Positions 36,660-44,663 of a DNA stretch of 64,000 bases are shown piece after piece. Source of the stretch: an uncultured Ruminococcus sp. Lineage in GTDB: Bacteria > Bacillota > Clostridia > Oscillospirales > Acutalibacteraceae. The position numbers were made by a program, and so were the translations under genes. The stretch spans positions 20,263 through 84,262 of the forward strand of contig CACYPH010000003.1 of assembly GCA_902776185.1 (NCBI GenBank), in the 5' to 3' direction. A model generated the notes under the pieces. That model saw only the letters and a program-made list of their open reading frames with translations, searched no databases and was not told the origin of the DNA. Each line of letters opens with the position of its first letter. Position 1 is the first letter of the stretch.

Positions 36660-37997
36660 TTACTTTAAACGAGCCTCCAAAGCGGCTTTCTGATCCTCAT
36701 AGCCGGGTTTGCCGAGAAGCGCAAACATATTCTTCTTGTAGCTCTCAACGCCGGGCTGGTTGAAGGGGTTGACGCCGAGCAGGTAACCGGAGATCGCGCA
36801 GGCTTTCTCAAAAAAGTAGATCAGGTAACCGAGGTTATACTCGTCCATCGCGTCGACATTGAGGACGATATTCGGCACACCGCCGTCGTTATGGGCAAGA
36901 ACGGTTCCCTCGAACGCCTTGCGGTTGACGAACTGCATAGTCTTGCCGGAGAGGAAGTTCAGACCGTCGAGGTTCTCGGGATCGGTACCGATCTCGATCT
37001 CGCGCTGGACCTTATCAAAGAGAACGACGGTCTCGAAGAGATTGCGGCTGCCGTCCTGGATGAACTGACCCATGGAGTGCAGGTCGGTCGAGAAGATGAC
37101 CGACGCCGGGAAAATACCCTTCTGATCCTTGCCCTCGGACTCGCCGTAGAGCTGCTTGAACCACTCGTTCATCAGGGTGAACGCCGGCTCGTAGCTGACG
37201 AGGATCTCGGTGGATTTACCCTTGCGATACAGCAGGTTGCGGATCGCAGCGTATCTATAGCAATCGTTGGTCTCAAAATCAGGGTTGGCAAACTCGTCCT
37301 GAGCAGCCTTAGCGCCGTTCATCAGCGCGTCGATATCAGCACCCGATACGGCGATCGGAAGCAGACCGACGGCGGTGAGGACTGAGTAGCGGCCGCCGAC
37401 GTCATCCGGAACGACAAAGGTCTCGTAGCCTTCGCGGTCGGCAAGAGATTTCAGAGTGCCGCGCGCCTTATCGGTGGTGCAGAAGATACGCTCCTTAGCG
37501 CCTTCCTTGCCGTACTTCTTCTCGAGCAGCTCGCGGAATACGCGGAACGCGATCGCAGGCTCGGTGGTCGTACCGGACTTAGAGATCATGTTGATGGAAA
37601 TATCCTTGCCTTCGCAGATCTCAAGCAGCTCGGCGAGTGCGTTGGAGCTGATGGAATTACCGGTGTAATAGATCTGAGGGGTGTCCTTGCAGAGAGCGTT
37701 ATAGTTCGGGGACTTGATGAACTCGATCGCCGCGCGGGCGCCGAGGTACGAGCCGCCGATACCGATAACGACAAATATATCGGAATTGGACTGGATCTTC
37801 TTCGCCGCCGCTTTGATGCGGGCGAATTCCTCTTTGTCATAATTGGTAGGCAGGTCAAGCCAGCCGATGAAGTCGTTGCCCAGTCCGGTGCCGGAATGGA
37901 GCGCGTCATGAGCCGCCTTTACCGCGGGCGCGATACCGACATATTCGTCAGCGCCCAGAAAGCCCTGTAAATGCTTATCACTAAGTTTAGTAGGCAT
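36660..37997 (-). CDS. pgi: Glucose-6-phosphate isomerase
   Basis: A 445-aa glycolytic enzyme converting glucose-6-P to fructose-6-P, the short (about 450-residue) Firmicutes type. Motifs: [18 protein letters not shown] (about 80), [16 protein letters not shown] (about 137), the phosphate loop [14 protein letters not shown] (about 201), catalytic Glu in MGQFIQDG (about 290) and Lys in [13 protein letters not shown] near the C-terminus. The ribosome site TAAGGAGG overlaps the stop codon of an 8-codon leader ORF. It serves starch-derived glucose phosphate. Confidence 0.96.
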   Translation of the reverse strand: MPTKLSDKHLQGFLGADEYVGIAPAVKAAHDALHSGTGLGNDFIGWLDLPTNYDKEEFARIKAAAKKIQSNSDIFVVIGIGGSYLGARAAIEFIKSPNYNALCKDTPQIYYTGNSISSNALAELLEICEGKDISINMISKSGTTTEPAIAFRVFRELLEKKYGKEGAKERIFCTTDKARGTLKSLADREGYETFVVPDDVGGRYSVLTAVGLLPIAVSGADIDALMNGAKAAQDEFANPDFETNDCYRYAAIRNLLYRKGKSTEILVSYEPAFTLMNEWFKQLYGESEGKDQKGIFPASVIFSTDLHSMGQFIQDGSRNLFETVVLFDKVQREIEIGTDPENLDGLNFLSGKTMQFVNRKAFEGTVLAHNDGGVPNIVLNVDAMDEYNLGYLIYFFEKACAISGYLLGVNPFNQPGVESYKKNMFALLGKPGYEDQKAALEARLK

Positions 37998-38007
37998 ATA
38001 ATCCTCC

Positions 38008-38034
38008 TTATAATTCCAGAAAAGAAGTAAGCAT
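38008..38034 (-). CDS. Putative leader peptide MLTSFLEL upstream of pgi
   Basis: ATG-CTT-ACT-TCT-TTT-CTG-GAA-TTA-TAA on minus, preceded by its own strong GAGGAGGAG ribosome site. Its stop codon TAA is the first part of TAAGGAGG, the ribosome site of pgi, and pgi starts 11 bases later. Translation of the leader would place terminating ribosomes on the pgi ribosome site. Coding is inferred from the two ribosome sites only. Confidence 0.5.
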   Translation of the reverse strand: MLTSFLEL

Positions 38035-38058
38035 ACTCCTCCTCATAATAGTAATAGC

Positions 38059-38087
38059 ATTATACTATATTTTTGGCTTCTTTGCAA
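38059..38087 (-). promoter_or_regulatory. Sigma-A promoter of pgi
   Basis: On minus TTGCAA (38082-38087), 17 bp, TATAAT (38059-38064), leaving a leader of about 55 nt. Confidence 0.88.
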
Positions 38088-38186
38088 CAGCATTTGTCAG
38101 ATTTTTGTTAACAAAATCAAAATTTTGTTACCGATGAGGGTGAACAGCACAAGATATAGACGTTTAAAAATAGGAATTTGAAATCA

Positions 38187-39338
38187 TCAAGGTTGGATCA
38201 GCGCTTGCCACAGTAAGGAAAAAATGGATGAAAATGATTTTTTCTCGACATCGTCGGCAGCGAGGATATCAAAGGACGCGATCTCTTCGTCATTGAGCGT
38301 AAAGGAGATCGTTCCGACCTTATCGCCTTTTTTGACCGGTGCGGGGATGCTTTCCTCAATGGTGACAGAGCGTTTTACCTTCTCCTTCTCCCCCTTCGGC
38401 AAGGTCAGCGCTGCACTCTCGTCACAGGTAACGTCGACCTCGGCTTCCATGCCGTCCTCGACCTTGACAGGATACAGATCATCGGTCAGGCTCAGATTGG
38501 CGGTCTCGAAATTGGCAAAGCCGTAGTCGAGCAGGGCTGCGGCGTCTTTGAAGCGCGCCGTGCCGCTGTCTGCACCGAGGATAACACCGATCAGGCTGAC
38601 GCCGTTTCTCTCGGCAGTCGCGGTGATACATGAGCCTGCGTCGCCGGTAGTACCGGTCTTTAAGCCGGTGATGCCGTCATAGGTACGCAGGAGCTTATTG
38701 GTATTGACGATCTGGGTCTCGCCGCCGCGCAGACTGTCGAGCCAGATGGAGGTGTAGTCGAAGATCTTCTTGTGCTTGATCAGCTCACGTGACATGAGGG
38801 CGACGTCATAGGCAGAGGTGAGGTGACCTTCCTCGTCGAGACCGTTGCAGTTTTTGAAAACGGTATCTTTCATCCCGAGCGCCTTTGCCTTTTCGTTCAT
38901 CGCGGCGACAAAGTCATCCTCTGTTCCGCTGATAAACTCAGCGAGAGCGACTGCCGCATCGTTGGCAGAGGCGACGGCGGTCGCCTTGATCATCTCGTCG
39001 ACCGTCATCTGTTCGCCCTCCTCGAGCCAGATATCCGATCCGCCCATGGATGCCGCGTGCGCCGATGCGGTCACAACGTCGTCTAGGTGGATCTTCTCGC
39101 TGTCGAGGGCTTCCATCACCAGCAGAAGCGTCATGACCTTGGTGATGGAGGCACAGGGGCGCTGTTCATGTGCATTTTTCTCGAAAAGAATTTTGCCGGA
39201 TTGTGCGTCCATCAATACCGCCGCCGGCGAGGTAATGTCGTCCTCACCCAAAGCATTTGCAGATAGACAAGGCATGATCAGACAGATAACAGACAGGAAT
39301 ATCGCGGTGAAGCGTTTACAGAAAACGTGTTTTGTCAT
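38187..39338 (-). CDS. dacF: D-alanyl-D-alanine carboxypeptidase (S11, DacF-like)
   Basis: A 383-aa exported penicillin-binding protein that trims the terminal D-Ala of peptidoglycan pentapeptides. Signal peptide about 1-30 (ends ANA). SxxK is ASITKVMTLL near 66, SxN is VASANDAAV near 122, KTG is GLKTGTTG near 229. A C-terminal beta domain (PBP5_C-like) and a hydrophobic/amphipathic end (SIFSLLWQALIQP) anchor it at the membrane surface. The ribosome site AAAGAGGTG lies inside a terminator-like hairpin just before the ATG. Confidence 0.92.
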   Translation of the reverse strand: MTKHVFCKRFTAIFLSVICLIMPCLSANALGEDDITSPAAVLMDAQSGKILFEKNAHEQRPCASITKVMTLLLVMEALDSEKIHLDDVVTASAHAASMGGSDIWLEEGEQMTVDEMIKATAVASANDAAVALAEFISGTEDDFVAAMNEKAKALGMKDTVFKNCNGLDEEGHLTSAYDVALMSRELIKHKKIFDYTSIWLDSLRGGETQIVNTNKLLRTYDGITGLKTGTTGDAGSCITATAERNGVSLIGVILGADSGTARFKDAAALLDYGFANFETANLSLTDDLYPVKVEDGMEAEVDVTCDESAALTLPKGEKEKVKRSVTIEESIPAPVKKGDKVGTISFTLNDEEIASFDILAADDVEKKSFSSIFSLLWQALIQP

Positions 39339-39378
39339 AAAAAAGCACCTCTTTCAATCATAGATATGAAAGAGGCGC
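39339..39378 (-). terminator. Terminator-like hairpin containing the dacF ribosome site
   Basis: On minus GCGCCTCTTTCA (39378-39367) pairs with TGAAAGAGGTGC (39356-39345) and is followed by TTTTTT and directly by the dacF ATG. It can end the upstream ispF operon, and it also masks the dacF ribosome site. Confidence 0.8.
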
Positions 39379-39440
39379 AGGGTTTATGATTTTTAAGGAG
39401 CTTTCAATGAACGCAGTTCCAATTGCTCTAATTGATTTGT

Positions 39441-39587
39441 CGCAAGACATACTTGTCTTGTTCAATACTGCAATTCCTCAGTCACAGCCCATTAAGGTCT
39501 GTGACAGCTCTCTTAGCAGAGACGGCAGACCCCTCTGGGCTTTGCCCATCTCCCCTAGCAGGGGAGTCTCCTTTACCAAAGGGAGCC
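39441..39587. repeat. Dispersed repeat, family A copy 3 (compound)
   Basis: Hairpin CAAGACA-TACT-TGTCTTG, the box GCAATTCCTCAGTC, a longer hairpin GTCACAG...CTGTGAC, then an extra inserted hairpin set (CTCTTAGCAGAG, CTCCCCTAGCAGGGGAG) before the usual CTCCTTT-ACC-AAAGGGAG. It ends 6 bases before the ispF stop codon, that is, in the 3' UTR. Confidence 0.82.
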
Positions 39588-39593
39588 AAAAAA

Positions 39594-40061
39594 TCAGTCG
39601 ATCAGGCAGACTGCGGTTGCGGAGATGCCCTCGAGCCTGCCGGTGAAGCCGAGTTTTTCCTCGGTGGTCGCCTTGACGCTGACGGCGTTCATTTTCAGAC
39701 CGCAGGCGACGGCGATATTCTCGCGCATTTCGTCAATATACGGCGCGAGCTTCGGCTCCTGGGCGCAGATGGTCGCGTCGATATTGACGATCTTGTAGCC
39801 CTCAGCCTTGAGCATACCGACAACGTCCCAGAGGAGCTTGGTGCTCTCGGCGTCCTTGTACTTTTTATCCGTATCGGGAAAATGCTTGCCGATGTCGCCG
39901 AGCGCCGCCGCGCCCAGCAGGGCGTCCATGACGGCATGGAGCAGAACATCCGCGTCAGAATGGCCGAGGAGACCCTTTGTGTAAGGGATCTCAACGCCGC
40001 CGAGGACGAGATCTCTGCCGTCGGCAAATTGATGTACGTCATAACCGTAACCGATTCTCAT
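39594..40061 (-). CDS. ispF: 2-C-methyl-D-erythritol 2,4-cyclodiphosphate synthase
   Basis: A 155-aa MEP-pathway enzyme that cyclises CDP-ME 2-phosphate. Zinc-site motif GYDVHQF near 6 and [23 protein letters not shown] near 31-53; C-terminal [11 protein letters not shown] motif present. Normal length. It starts three bases after the ispD stop, so the two are co-translated; IspF and IspD are consecutive MEP enzymes for isoprenoid precursors. Confidence 0.96.
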   Translation of the reverse strand: MRIGYGYDVHQFADGRDLVLGGVEIPYTKGLLGHSDADVLLHAVMDALLGAAALGDIGKHFPDTDKKYKDAESTKLLWDVVGMLKAEGYKIVNIDATICAQEPKLAPYIDEMRENIAVACGLKMNAVSVKATTEEKLGFTGRLEGISATAVCLID

Positions 40062-40064
40062 AGC

Positions 40065-40751
40065 TTACTTCCTTTTCAAGAGCGCCTCCGCGATCACGAT
40101 ATCGGAGGGAGTGGTGAGTTTGATGTTGGTATATTCTCCGCGGACGATCTTGACCGGTACGCCGAGCGCTTCGACCATCGCGCAGTCGTCGGTGACGGAC
40201 AATCCGTTGGCAACAGCGTTATCGATCGCGCGCAGGTAGAGATCATGCTCGAACACCTGAGGCGTCTGGACCGCCCAGAGAGTACTGCGGTCGGGGGTGG
40301 AGAGGATGTTGCCGTCCTCCCCCGCTACCTTGATGGTATCGGTGACGGGTGTGCCGAGGGTCGCGGCGCCGGTCTCGATCGCGGTATTCAGCACGCGGCA
40401 GATCTCGTCAGGGGTGATCATCACTCGCGCGCCGTCGTGGATGACAAAATGCGTCGTGCGCTTTGAGGTATTGCGGATACCCTTGCGGACACTTTCCGCT
40501 CGATCTGCGCCGCCGGAGATGATGCCCATGACCTTTTTGAATTGAAAGGCGATCTGGGCGACGTCATTGATATCCTGCGGGCGGGTGACGATATCGATCT
40601 CGTCGATCATATCACAATTCTGAAATGCTCGCAGGGTGTATTCGATCGCAGGTCTGCCGCACAGCGGGATCAGCTGTTTTGACATTTTGTAGCCCATACG
40701 GGTGCTGTCACCCGCGGCTACGATGATGGCTGTCGTATAGATGTCGCTCAT
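40065..40751 (-). CDS. ispD: 2-C-methyl-D-erythritol 4-phosphate cytidylyltransferase
   Basis: A 228-aa nucleotidyltransferase that makes CDP-ME from MEP and CTP. The N-terminal nucleotide-binding signature is AIIVAAGDSTRMGYKMSKQLIPL (quoted in part: AAGDSTRMG, then K). VIHDGARVMIT near 102 and KLTTPSDIVIAEALL near the C-terminus are typical. Its ATG overlaps the metY stop (ATGA). Confidence 0.95.
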   Translation of the reverse strand: MSDIYTTAIIVAAGDSTRMGYKMSKQLIPLCGRPAIEYTLRAFQNCDMIDEIDIVTRPQDINDVAQIAFQFKKVMGIISGGADRAESVRKGIRNTSKRTTHFVIHDGARVMITPDEICRVLNTAIETGAATLGTPVTDTIKVAGEDGNILSTPDRSTLWAVQTPQVFEHDLYLRAIDNAVANGLSVTDDCAMVEALGVPVKIVRGEYTNIKLTTPSDIVIAEALLKRK

Positions 40752-42013
40752 ACCTGCTCCAGTGCCTGCTTGAGATCGGCGATGATATCCTCAGCGTCCT
40801 CGATGCCGACGGAAAGGCGGATCATATTGGGCGCGATACCGGCGTCGATCAGCTGTTGATCGGAAAGCTGACGGTGGGTAGTCGTCGCGGGATGCAGCAC
40901 GCACGTGCGTGCATCGGCAACATGGATGACGATCTTCGCGAGCTTCAAGGCTTCCATAAAGCGCGCCGCGCCTTCCTTGCCGCCCTTGACGCCGACAGAG
41001 ATAACGCCGCAGGTGCCCTTGGGCATATATTTCTTAGCGATCTCGTAGTACTTGTTGGAGGGCAGTCCGGGATAGTTGACCCACTCGACGTTCGGGTTCT
41101 GCTCGAGGAACTCGGCGACCGCCTGAGCGTTGGCACAATGGCGCGCCATACGCAGGTGGAGCGTTTCCAATCCAAGATTCAGCAGGAACGCGTTCTGAGG
41201 CGACTGCTGAGAACCGAAGTCGCGCATCAGATGGGTGCGGCATTTGACGATATACGCCGCCTTGCCGAACTGTTCGGTATAGACGATGCCGTGATAGGTC
41301 TCGTCGGGCGTGGTGAGCATCGGGAAATCGCCCTTTGTCCAATCAAAGTTGCCGGAATCGACGACACAGCCGCCAAGGGCAACCGCGTGACCGTCCATGT
41401 ACTTAGAGGTGGAATGGACGACGATATCTGCGCCCCATTCGAAGGGACGGCAATTGACAGGGGTCGCAAAGGTATTATCGACGATCAGCGGGACATTATG
41501 CGCGTGAGCGACATTTGCAAAAAGCTCGATATCAACAACATCCAGCGAGGGATTGGTGACGGTCTCGATAAAGACCGCTTTGGTATTGGGCTTGAACTGC
41601 TTATCGAGATCCTCGGCGGAGATCGTCGGGCTGACGAAATCGAAATCGATGCCGAGGTCGCGGAGCGTTTTATTAAAGAGATTGAACGTACCGCCGTAGA
41701 TCGCCGCGGACGCGATGATATGATCGCCCGCTTTGGCGATATTGGTGACGCTGATCAGGGATGCTGCCTGACCCGCAGAGGTCAGCATCGCGCCGACGCC
41801 GCCCTCAAGCGCCGCGATCTTCTTTTCGACCGCGTCAAGAGTCGGGTTGCCGAGGCGGGTATAGAAAAAGCCGTCCTCTTTTAAATCAAACAGATTGCCC
41901 ATCGTCTCGGCGCTGTCGTAAACAAAGGTCGTGCTCTGGGCGATCGGGACAACGCGGGGATCGCCGTTCTTCGGCTCATAGCCGGCTTGTACGCATAAAG
42001 TATCCAGTTTCAT
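40748..42013 (-). CDS. metY: O-acetylhomoserine aminocarboxypropyltransferase (MetY)
   Basis: A 421-aa PLP enzyme of the Cys/Met metabolism family that combines O-acetyl-homoserine with sulfide to give homocysteine. The PLP lysine lies in VHSTSKYMDGHAVALGG near 206. The N-terminal TLCVQAGYEP and the pattern FSP/PNTKAVFIETVTNP support MetY rather than cystathionine gamma-synthase, and the length (about 420-430) agrees. Its operon position with ispDF is not metabolically obvious. Confidence 0.93.
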   Translation of the reverse strand: MKLDTLCVQAGYEPKNGDPRVVPIAQSTTFVYDSAETMGNLFDLKEDGFFYTRLGNPTLDAVEKKIAALEGGVGAMLTSAGQAASLISVTNIAKAGDHIIASAAIYGGTFNLFNKTLRDLGIDFDFVSPTISAEDLDKQFKPNTKAVFIETVTNPSLDVVDIELFANVAHAHNVPLIVDNTFATPVNCRPFEWGADIVVHSTSKYMDGHAVALGGCVVDSGNFDWTKGDFPMLTTPDETYHGIVYTEQFGKAAYIVKCRTHLMRDFGSQQSPQNAFLLNLGLETLHLRMARHCANAQAVAEFLEQNPNVEWVNYPGLPSNKYYEIAKKYMPKGTCGVISVGVKGGKEGAARFMEALKLAKIVIHVADARTCVLHPATTTHRQLSDQQLIDAGIAPNMIRLSVGIEDAEDIIADLKQALEQV

Positions 42014-42019
42014 GATTCA

Positions 42020-42550
42020 TTAACCTCCAAATAAACCTTTGATGATTTCCATGATTTTGTCCGTTCCGACCACCACAAATGCGACCAGCAAGAGAAAGAG
42101 GATCGCTGTGATGACCTTGATGGTTGTCCGAAGCGCAGGGCTCATGGACTTTTCTTCCTCTTTGACCTCTCCCCCCTGGAGCTTTTCGATATGGGCTTTG
42201 ATATCGTCCATCATCGGCTCGACAGGATTGTTGAGCGTTTCGACAGAGCTGAGCAATTCGCTCGCCTTGGGTAATGCCGAGAACGGTACTGTCAGGTTGA
42301 TATTCGACAGTTTGACGTCATAGCCGGTCACGATCTCGTTGGCAAGCCCTTGGGGATAGGTATTGTTCTCGAGATACGGGATCTCTGCATCATCGAGCAA
42401 GCCGCAGAGCAGTGCGCGCTCGGTACCGCCGACAATACAAAGGCGGACAGGCTCGTTGATATCGGTGATCGGAACGAGCTTTTTGCCGCATTCCGAGCAG
42501 CGTTCGTCGCTGTCTTTGAAGATGGATTTGCAGACCTTGCAGTATTTCAT
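42020..42550 (-). CDS. Zinc-ribbon protein with C-terminal membrane helix
   Basis: A 176-aa protein: N-terminal zinc ribbon (YCKVCKSIFKDSDERCSECG, Cys pairs at about 4/7 and 17/20), a DUF2007-like alpha-beta region (about 30-105: LCIVGGTERALLCGLLDDAEIPY), and a hydrophobic helix near 150-170. DUF2007-type domains may bind ligands or proteins; function is unknown. It is the first gene of the operon with metY-ispD-ispF. Confidence 0.75.
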   Translation of the reverse strand: MKYCKVCKSIFKDSDERCSECGKKLVPITDINEPVRLCIVGGTERALLCGLLDDAEIPYLENNTYPQGLANEIVTGYDVKLSNINLTVPFSALPKASELLSSVETLNNPVEPMMDDIKAHIEKLQGGEVKEEEKSMSPALRTTIKVITAILFLLLVAFVVVGTDKIMEIIKGLFGG

Positions 42551-42576
42551 GGACTCATCTCCTTTTCGGTGAAATT

Positions 42577-42585
42577 ATTATACCA
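42577..42585 (-). promoter_or_regulatory. Extended -10 promoter of the zinc-ribbon-metY-ispDF operon
   Basis: On minus TGGTATAAT (TG at 42584-42585, TATAAT 42577-42582) stands about 26 bases before the start codon. No clear -35 is seen, which suits an extended -10 promoter. Confidence 0.65.
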
Positions 42586-42611
42586 TAATCCTAAAAGGAT
42601 ATATGGTATAA

Positions 42612-42665
42612 TCAGCCATCGCCCGTTGTCGCGAAGTGACAAACTGGGCGGGCGATATAAATCAG
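42612..42665. repeat. Dispersed hairpin repeat, family C copy 2
   Basis: AGCCATCGCCCG-TTGTC-GCGAAGT-GACAA-CTGGGCGGGCG. The outer arms equal copy 1 (8491-8542); the inner stem differs but pairs. Confidence 0.85.
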
Positions 42666-42696
42666 TATAATAATCGCATGCATGCGGTTATTATAC
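42665..42696. repeat. 32-bp near-perfect palindrome
   Basis: GTATAATAATCGCATG / CATGCGGTTATTATAC, 15 of 16 positions complementary. It is directly attached to the family C repeat and lies beyond the dpaB terminator-like hairpin. It could be a protein-binding site or part of a mobile repeat. Confidence 0.7.
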
Positions 42697-42739
42697 CATA
42701 TTAAAGAGATGATTTCAATAGATATTCCCGAAAAGTAAC

Positions 42740-42758
42740 GGGCGAGCAATGCTCGCCC
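42740..42758. repeat. GGGCGAGC-AAT-GCTCGCCC hairpin downstream of dpaB
   Basis: A perfect 8-bp stem with a 3-base loop, 14 bases past the dpaB stop. It lacks a T run on the minus strand, so it is more likely a repeat-type hairpin than a classic terminator. Confidence 0.6.
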
Positions 42759-42772
42759 CTACGTTTATATGA

Positions 42773-43345
42773 TTATTGAAAAACCGGCTGCGATTGGATA
42801 TGATCGAGCGCCTTTTTGACGCTGTCGGGGATTGCTGTGAAATCCGCGACCAGAGAATTCGGCTTTTCGGCGGGAGCATCCTGCCGCATCGGGACAAAAT
42901 AGATGTTCTTACGGTTGAGGAGCTTCGCAATATTCTCCGCCGATGCGCCGAGGGCGTCATTCGATGCGACTGCCAGGAGTACCGGCGCGCCGATACGCAG
43001 TTGAGATTTGACCGCCATGGTGACGGGGGTATCGGTAATGCCGAGGGCGATCTTTGAGAGGGTGTTGCCGGTACAGGGCGCGACCACCAAAAGATCACAC
43101 ATCGATTTCGGGCCGATCGGCTCAGCGCCGGGGATGGTATGGATCACACTTTTTCCGCAGATATTCTCGACCCGCGTGACGATATCGCGCGCTTTTCCGA
43201 AGCGGGTCGAGGTGGAATAGGCGTTCTCGCTCATGATGGGCAGCAGGTCATAGTCCATCTCGCGCAGACGCGCCATCTCGGCGATGGTTTTTTCAAAGGT
43301 GCAAAAGGAGCCGGTCAGGGCATAACCCAGAGTTTTCTTTTCCAC
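42773..43345 (-). CDS. dpaB: Dipicolinate synthase subunit B
   Basis: A 190-aa flavoprotein-like subunit (SpoVFB) of dipicolinate synthase, active in the mother cell. It opens KKTLGYALTGSFCTFEKTI, the FMN-binding flavoprotein fold typical of SpoVFB, and has LLVVAPCTGNTLSKIALGI (about 70) and VLLAVASNDALGASAENI. GTG start with AGGAGG 6 bases ahead. It begins 53 bases inside the end of dpaA, a marked overlap implying coupling. Dipicolinic acid is loaded into the spore core. Confidence 0.95.
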   Translation of the reverse strand: MEKKTLGYALTGSFCTFEKTIAEMARLREMDYDLLPIMSENAYSTSTRFGKARDIVTRVENICGKSVIHTIPGAEPIGPKSMCDLLVVAPCTGNTLSKIALGITDTPVTMAVKSQLRIGAPVLLAVASNDALGASAENIAKLLNRKNIYFVPMRQDAPAEKPNSLVADFTAIPDSVKKALDHIQSQPVFQ

Positions 43346-44177
43346 CGTTTTCCTCCTTTATGATTTGGATAATGGTCTCTTTGATGATTCTTCCGGCGGC
43401 TTTGGGAGCGGTTTTTCCGGGTAAGGCAAGCGCGTGGATACAGGTTAGATCGCGCTCGTGCGCCCGTTTAAAATCCACTCCGCCGGGCATTGAGGCGAGG
43501 TCGATGAGAAAGACGTCGTCGCGTAATGTATCGATGATTTCGGCGGTCAGGATCGGTGCGGGGACGGTATTGATGATGATCGGATAGTCTTTTAATTCTT
43601 TGAAAGAATAATCTATCGTATGATACCCCATCGATCGAATCCATGCTCTGTCGCTTGCTTTGCGTGCGGCGACCGTGACCTCTGCGCCGAGTGCGCTGAG
43701 ATACCGCGACAGGACTTTTCCGATCCTGCCGTAACCGAGAACGAGAATCTTTGAGTTGAAGGTCGAATCCTCGTAGTGCCTGAGTAATAGCTCTATCGCG
43801 CCCTCGGCAGTCAGGACAGCGTTCTTGACGGCAAAATCCTCGCGCGCGGCATAATCGAATATCGGTGCGCGGAGGTATTCGCCGAGGCTGTCGGAATTTC
43901 CGCAGAATACGGGTTTGTCACCGTTCATCTCAGCGAATACTTTTGCGTTCAGCTTCTCTTTCGCATAAGGACAGTTCAAAACTCCGTCGGTCAGCGGTCG
44001 TATCGGGAGAACGGAAAAGTCCGCCCAATCGACCGCTTCCCCGATCGGCATAATCTGCATTTCGCACTGACTGTGCAGATCATCAAAGCCCGCGATCGCG
44101 ACCTCTGCACCGCTGTCGAAAAAGGCCTTTGCCGCGTACATCATTCGTTTGTCGCCGCCGATGATGGCTGCTTTCAT
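43293..44177 (-). CDS. dpaA: Dipicolinate synthase subunit A
   Basis: A 294-aa NAD(P)-binding subunit (SpoVFA) that with DpaB converts 4-hydroxy-tetrahydrodipicolinate to dipicolinic acid. N-terminal IGGDKRMMYAAKAF and the central Rossmann motif LVLGYGRIGKVLSRYL near 147 are characteristic, as is LIDLASMPGGVDF near 225. GAGGTGAG precedes the ATG. A sigma-K-type promoter upstream matches the known late mother-cell control of spoVF. Confidence 0.95.
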   Translation of the reverse strand: MKAAIIGGDKRMMYAAKAFFDSGAEVAIAGFDDLHSQCEMQIMPIGEAVDWADFSVLPIRPLTDGVLNCPYAKEKLNAKVFAEMNGDKPVFCGNSDSLGEYLRAPIFDYAAREDFAVKNAVLTAEGAIELLLRHYEDSTFNSKILVLGYGRIGKVLSRYLSALGAEVTVAARKASDRAWIRSMGYHTIDYSFKELKDYPIIINTVPAPILTAEIIDTLRDDVFLIDLASMPGGVDFKRAHERDLTCIHALALPGKTAPKAAGRIIKETIIQIIKEENGGKENSGLCPDRLLLHL

Positions 44178-44203
44178 ACGCTCACCTCAGTTCATTCACA
44201 TTT

Positions 44204-44232
44204 TATATTATGTAGAACGACAGGGATTGGTG
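44204..44232 (-). promoter_or_regulatory. Probable sigma-K promoter of dpaAB
   Basis: On minus CACC (44232-44229), 16 bp, CATAATATA (44212-44204). This matches the Bacillus sigma-K pattern (AC near -35, CATAnnnTA at -10), and it lies 27 bases before the start codon. spoVF is sigma-K dependent in Bacillus subtilis. Confidence 0.7.
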
Positions 44233-44256
44233 CAGACTGCGTTTTAGGCATAAAGA

Positions 44257-44278
44257 AAAGCCCCTGTAATGGGGCTTT
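44257..44278 (-). terminator. Terminator downstream of the DUF1540 gene
   Basis: AAAGCCCC-TGTAAT-GGGGCTTT with TTTCTTT on the minus strand. The family A repeat lies between it and the stop codon. Confidence 0.85.
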
Positions 44279-44287
44279 AGGAATTCG

Positions 44288-44358
44288 GTATAGCTTCGCT
44301 TGATACTGCAATTCCTCAGTCAGCTGCGCTGACAGCTCCCTTTACCAAAGGGAGCCTT
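44288..44358. repeat. Dispersed three-hairpin repeat, family A copy 4
   Basis: GTATAGC-TTCGCTT-GATAC, the box GCAATTCCTCAGTC, hairpin GTCAGC-TGC-GCTGAC, CTCCCTTT-ACC-AAAGGGAG. It ends at the DUF1540 stop codon, in its 3' UTR. Confidence 0.9.
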
Positions 44359-44359
44359 A

Positions 44360-44548
44360 TCAGCCCATCATGCCGCGGTTCTTGCACTCGAAGCTGTTGC
44401 AGTCGACGCATTTGACGTCGGTCGGATTGCTCTCGTGTGTCGCGACGTTGATGGTTTCGAGCGAGCAGTAATTTTCGTCGCCCTTGTGATACTTGCAGTC
44501 CTTGACGGTGCAGTGGATATGGTAATTTGCAGGTCCTTCGTTATACAT
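44360..44548 (-). CDS. DUF1540 Cys-rich small protein
   Basis: A 62-aa protein with eight-fold spaced metal-type residues: HCTVKDCKYHKGDENYC near 12-28 and KCVDCNSFEC near 46-55. This pattern defines DUF1540, small metal-binding proteins common in spore-forming Clostridia and often spore-associated. GAGGTG ribosome site. Its role is unknown; metal (zinc) binding is inferred from the Cys/His arrangement. Confidence 0.85.
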   Translation of the reverse strand: MYNEGPANYHIHCTVKDCKYHKGDENYCSLETINVATHESNPTDVKCVDCNSFECKNRGMMG

Positions 44549-44663
44549 TTGTTTTCACCTCAATCGATTTTTGACGGAGTTCCGTCATGAGTAGTATCGG
44601 TGAATCAAGGCGTTTTATGCACGGATCGCGACTTTGATAATAATATAAGATGAGGTGAAAATC

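Noticed and set aside
39432-40466. 344-codon plus-strand frame over the repeat and ispF/ispD
   Set aside because: It begins in a family A repeat and runs antisense through two conserved genes.
42665-42696. Palindrome as a dpaB terminator
   Set aside because: The centre is A/T-rich with no T run after a GC stem, and it lies about 75 bases past the stop codon.
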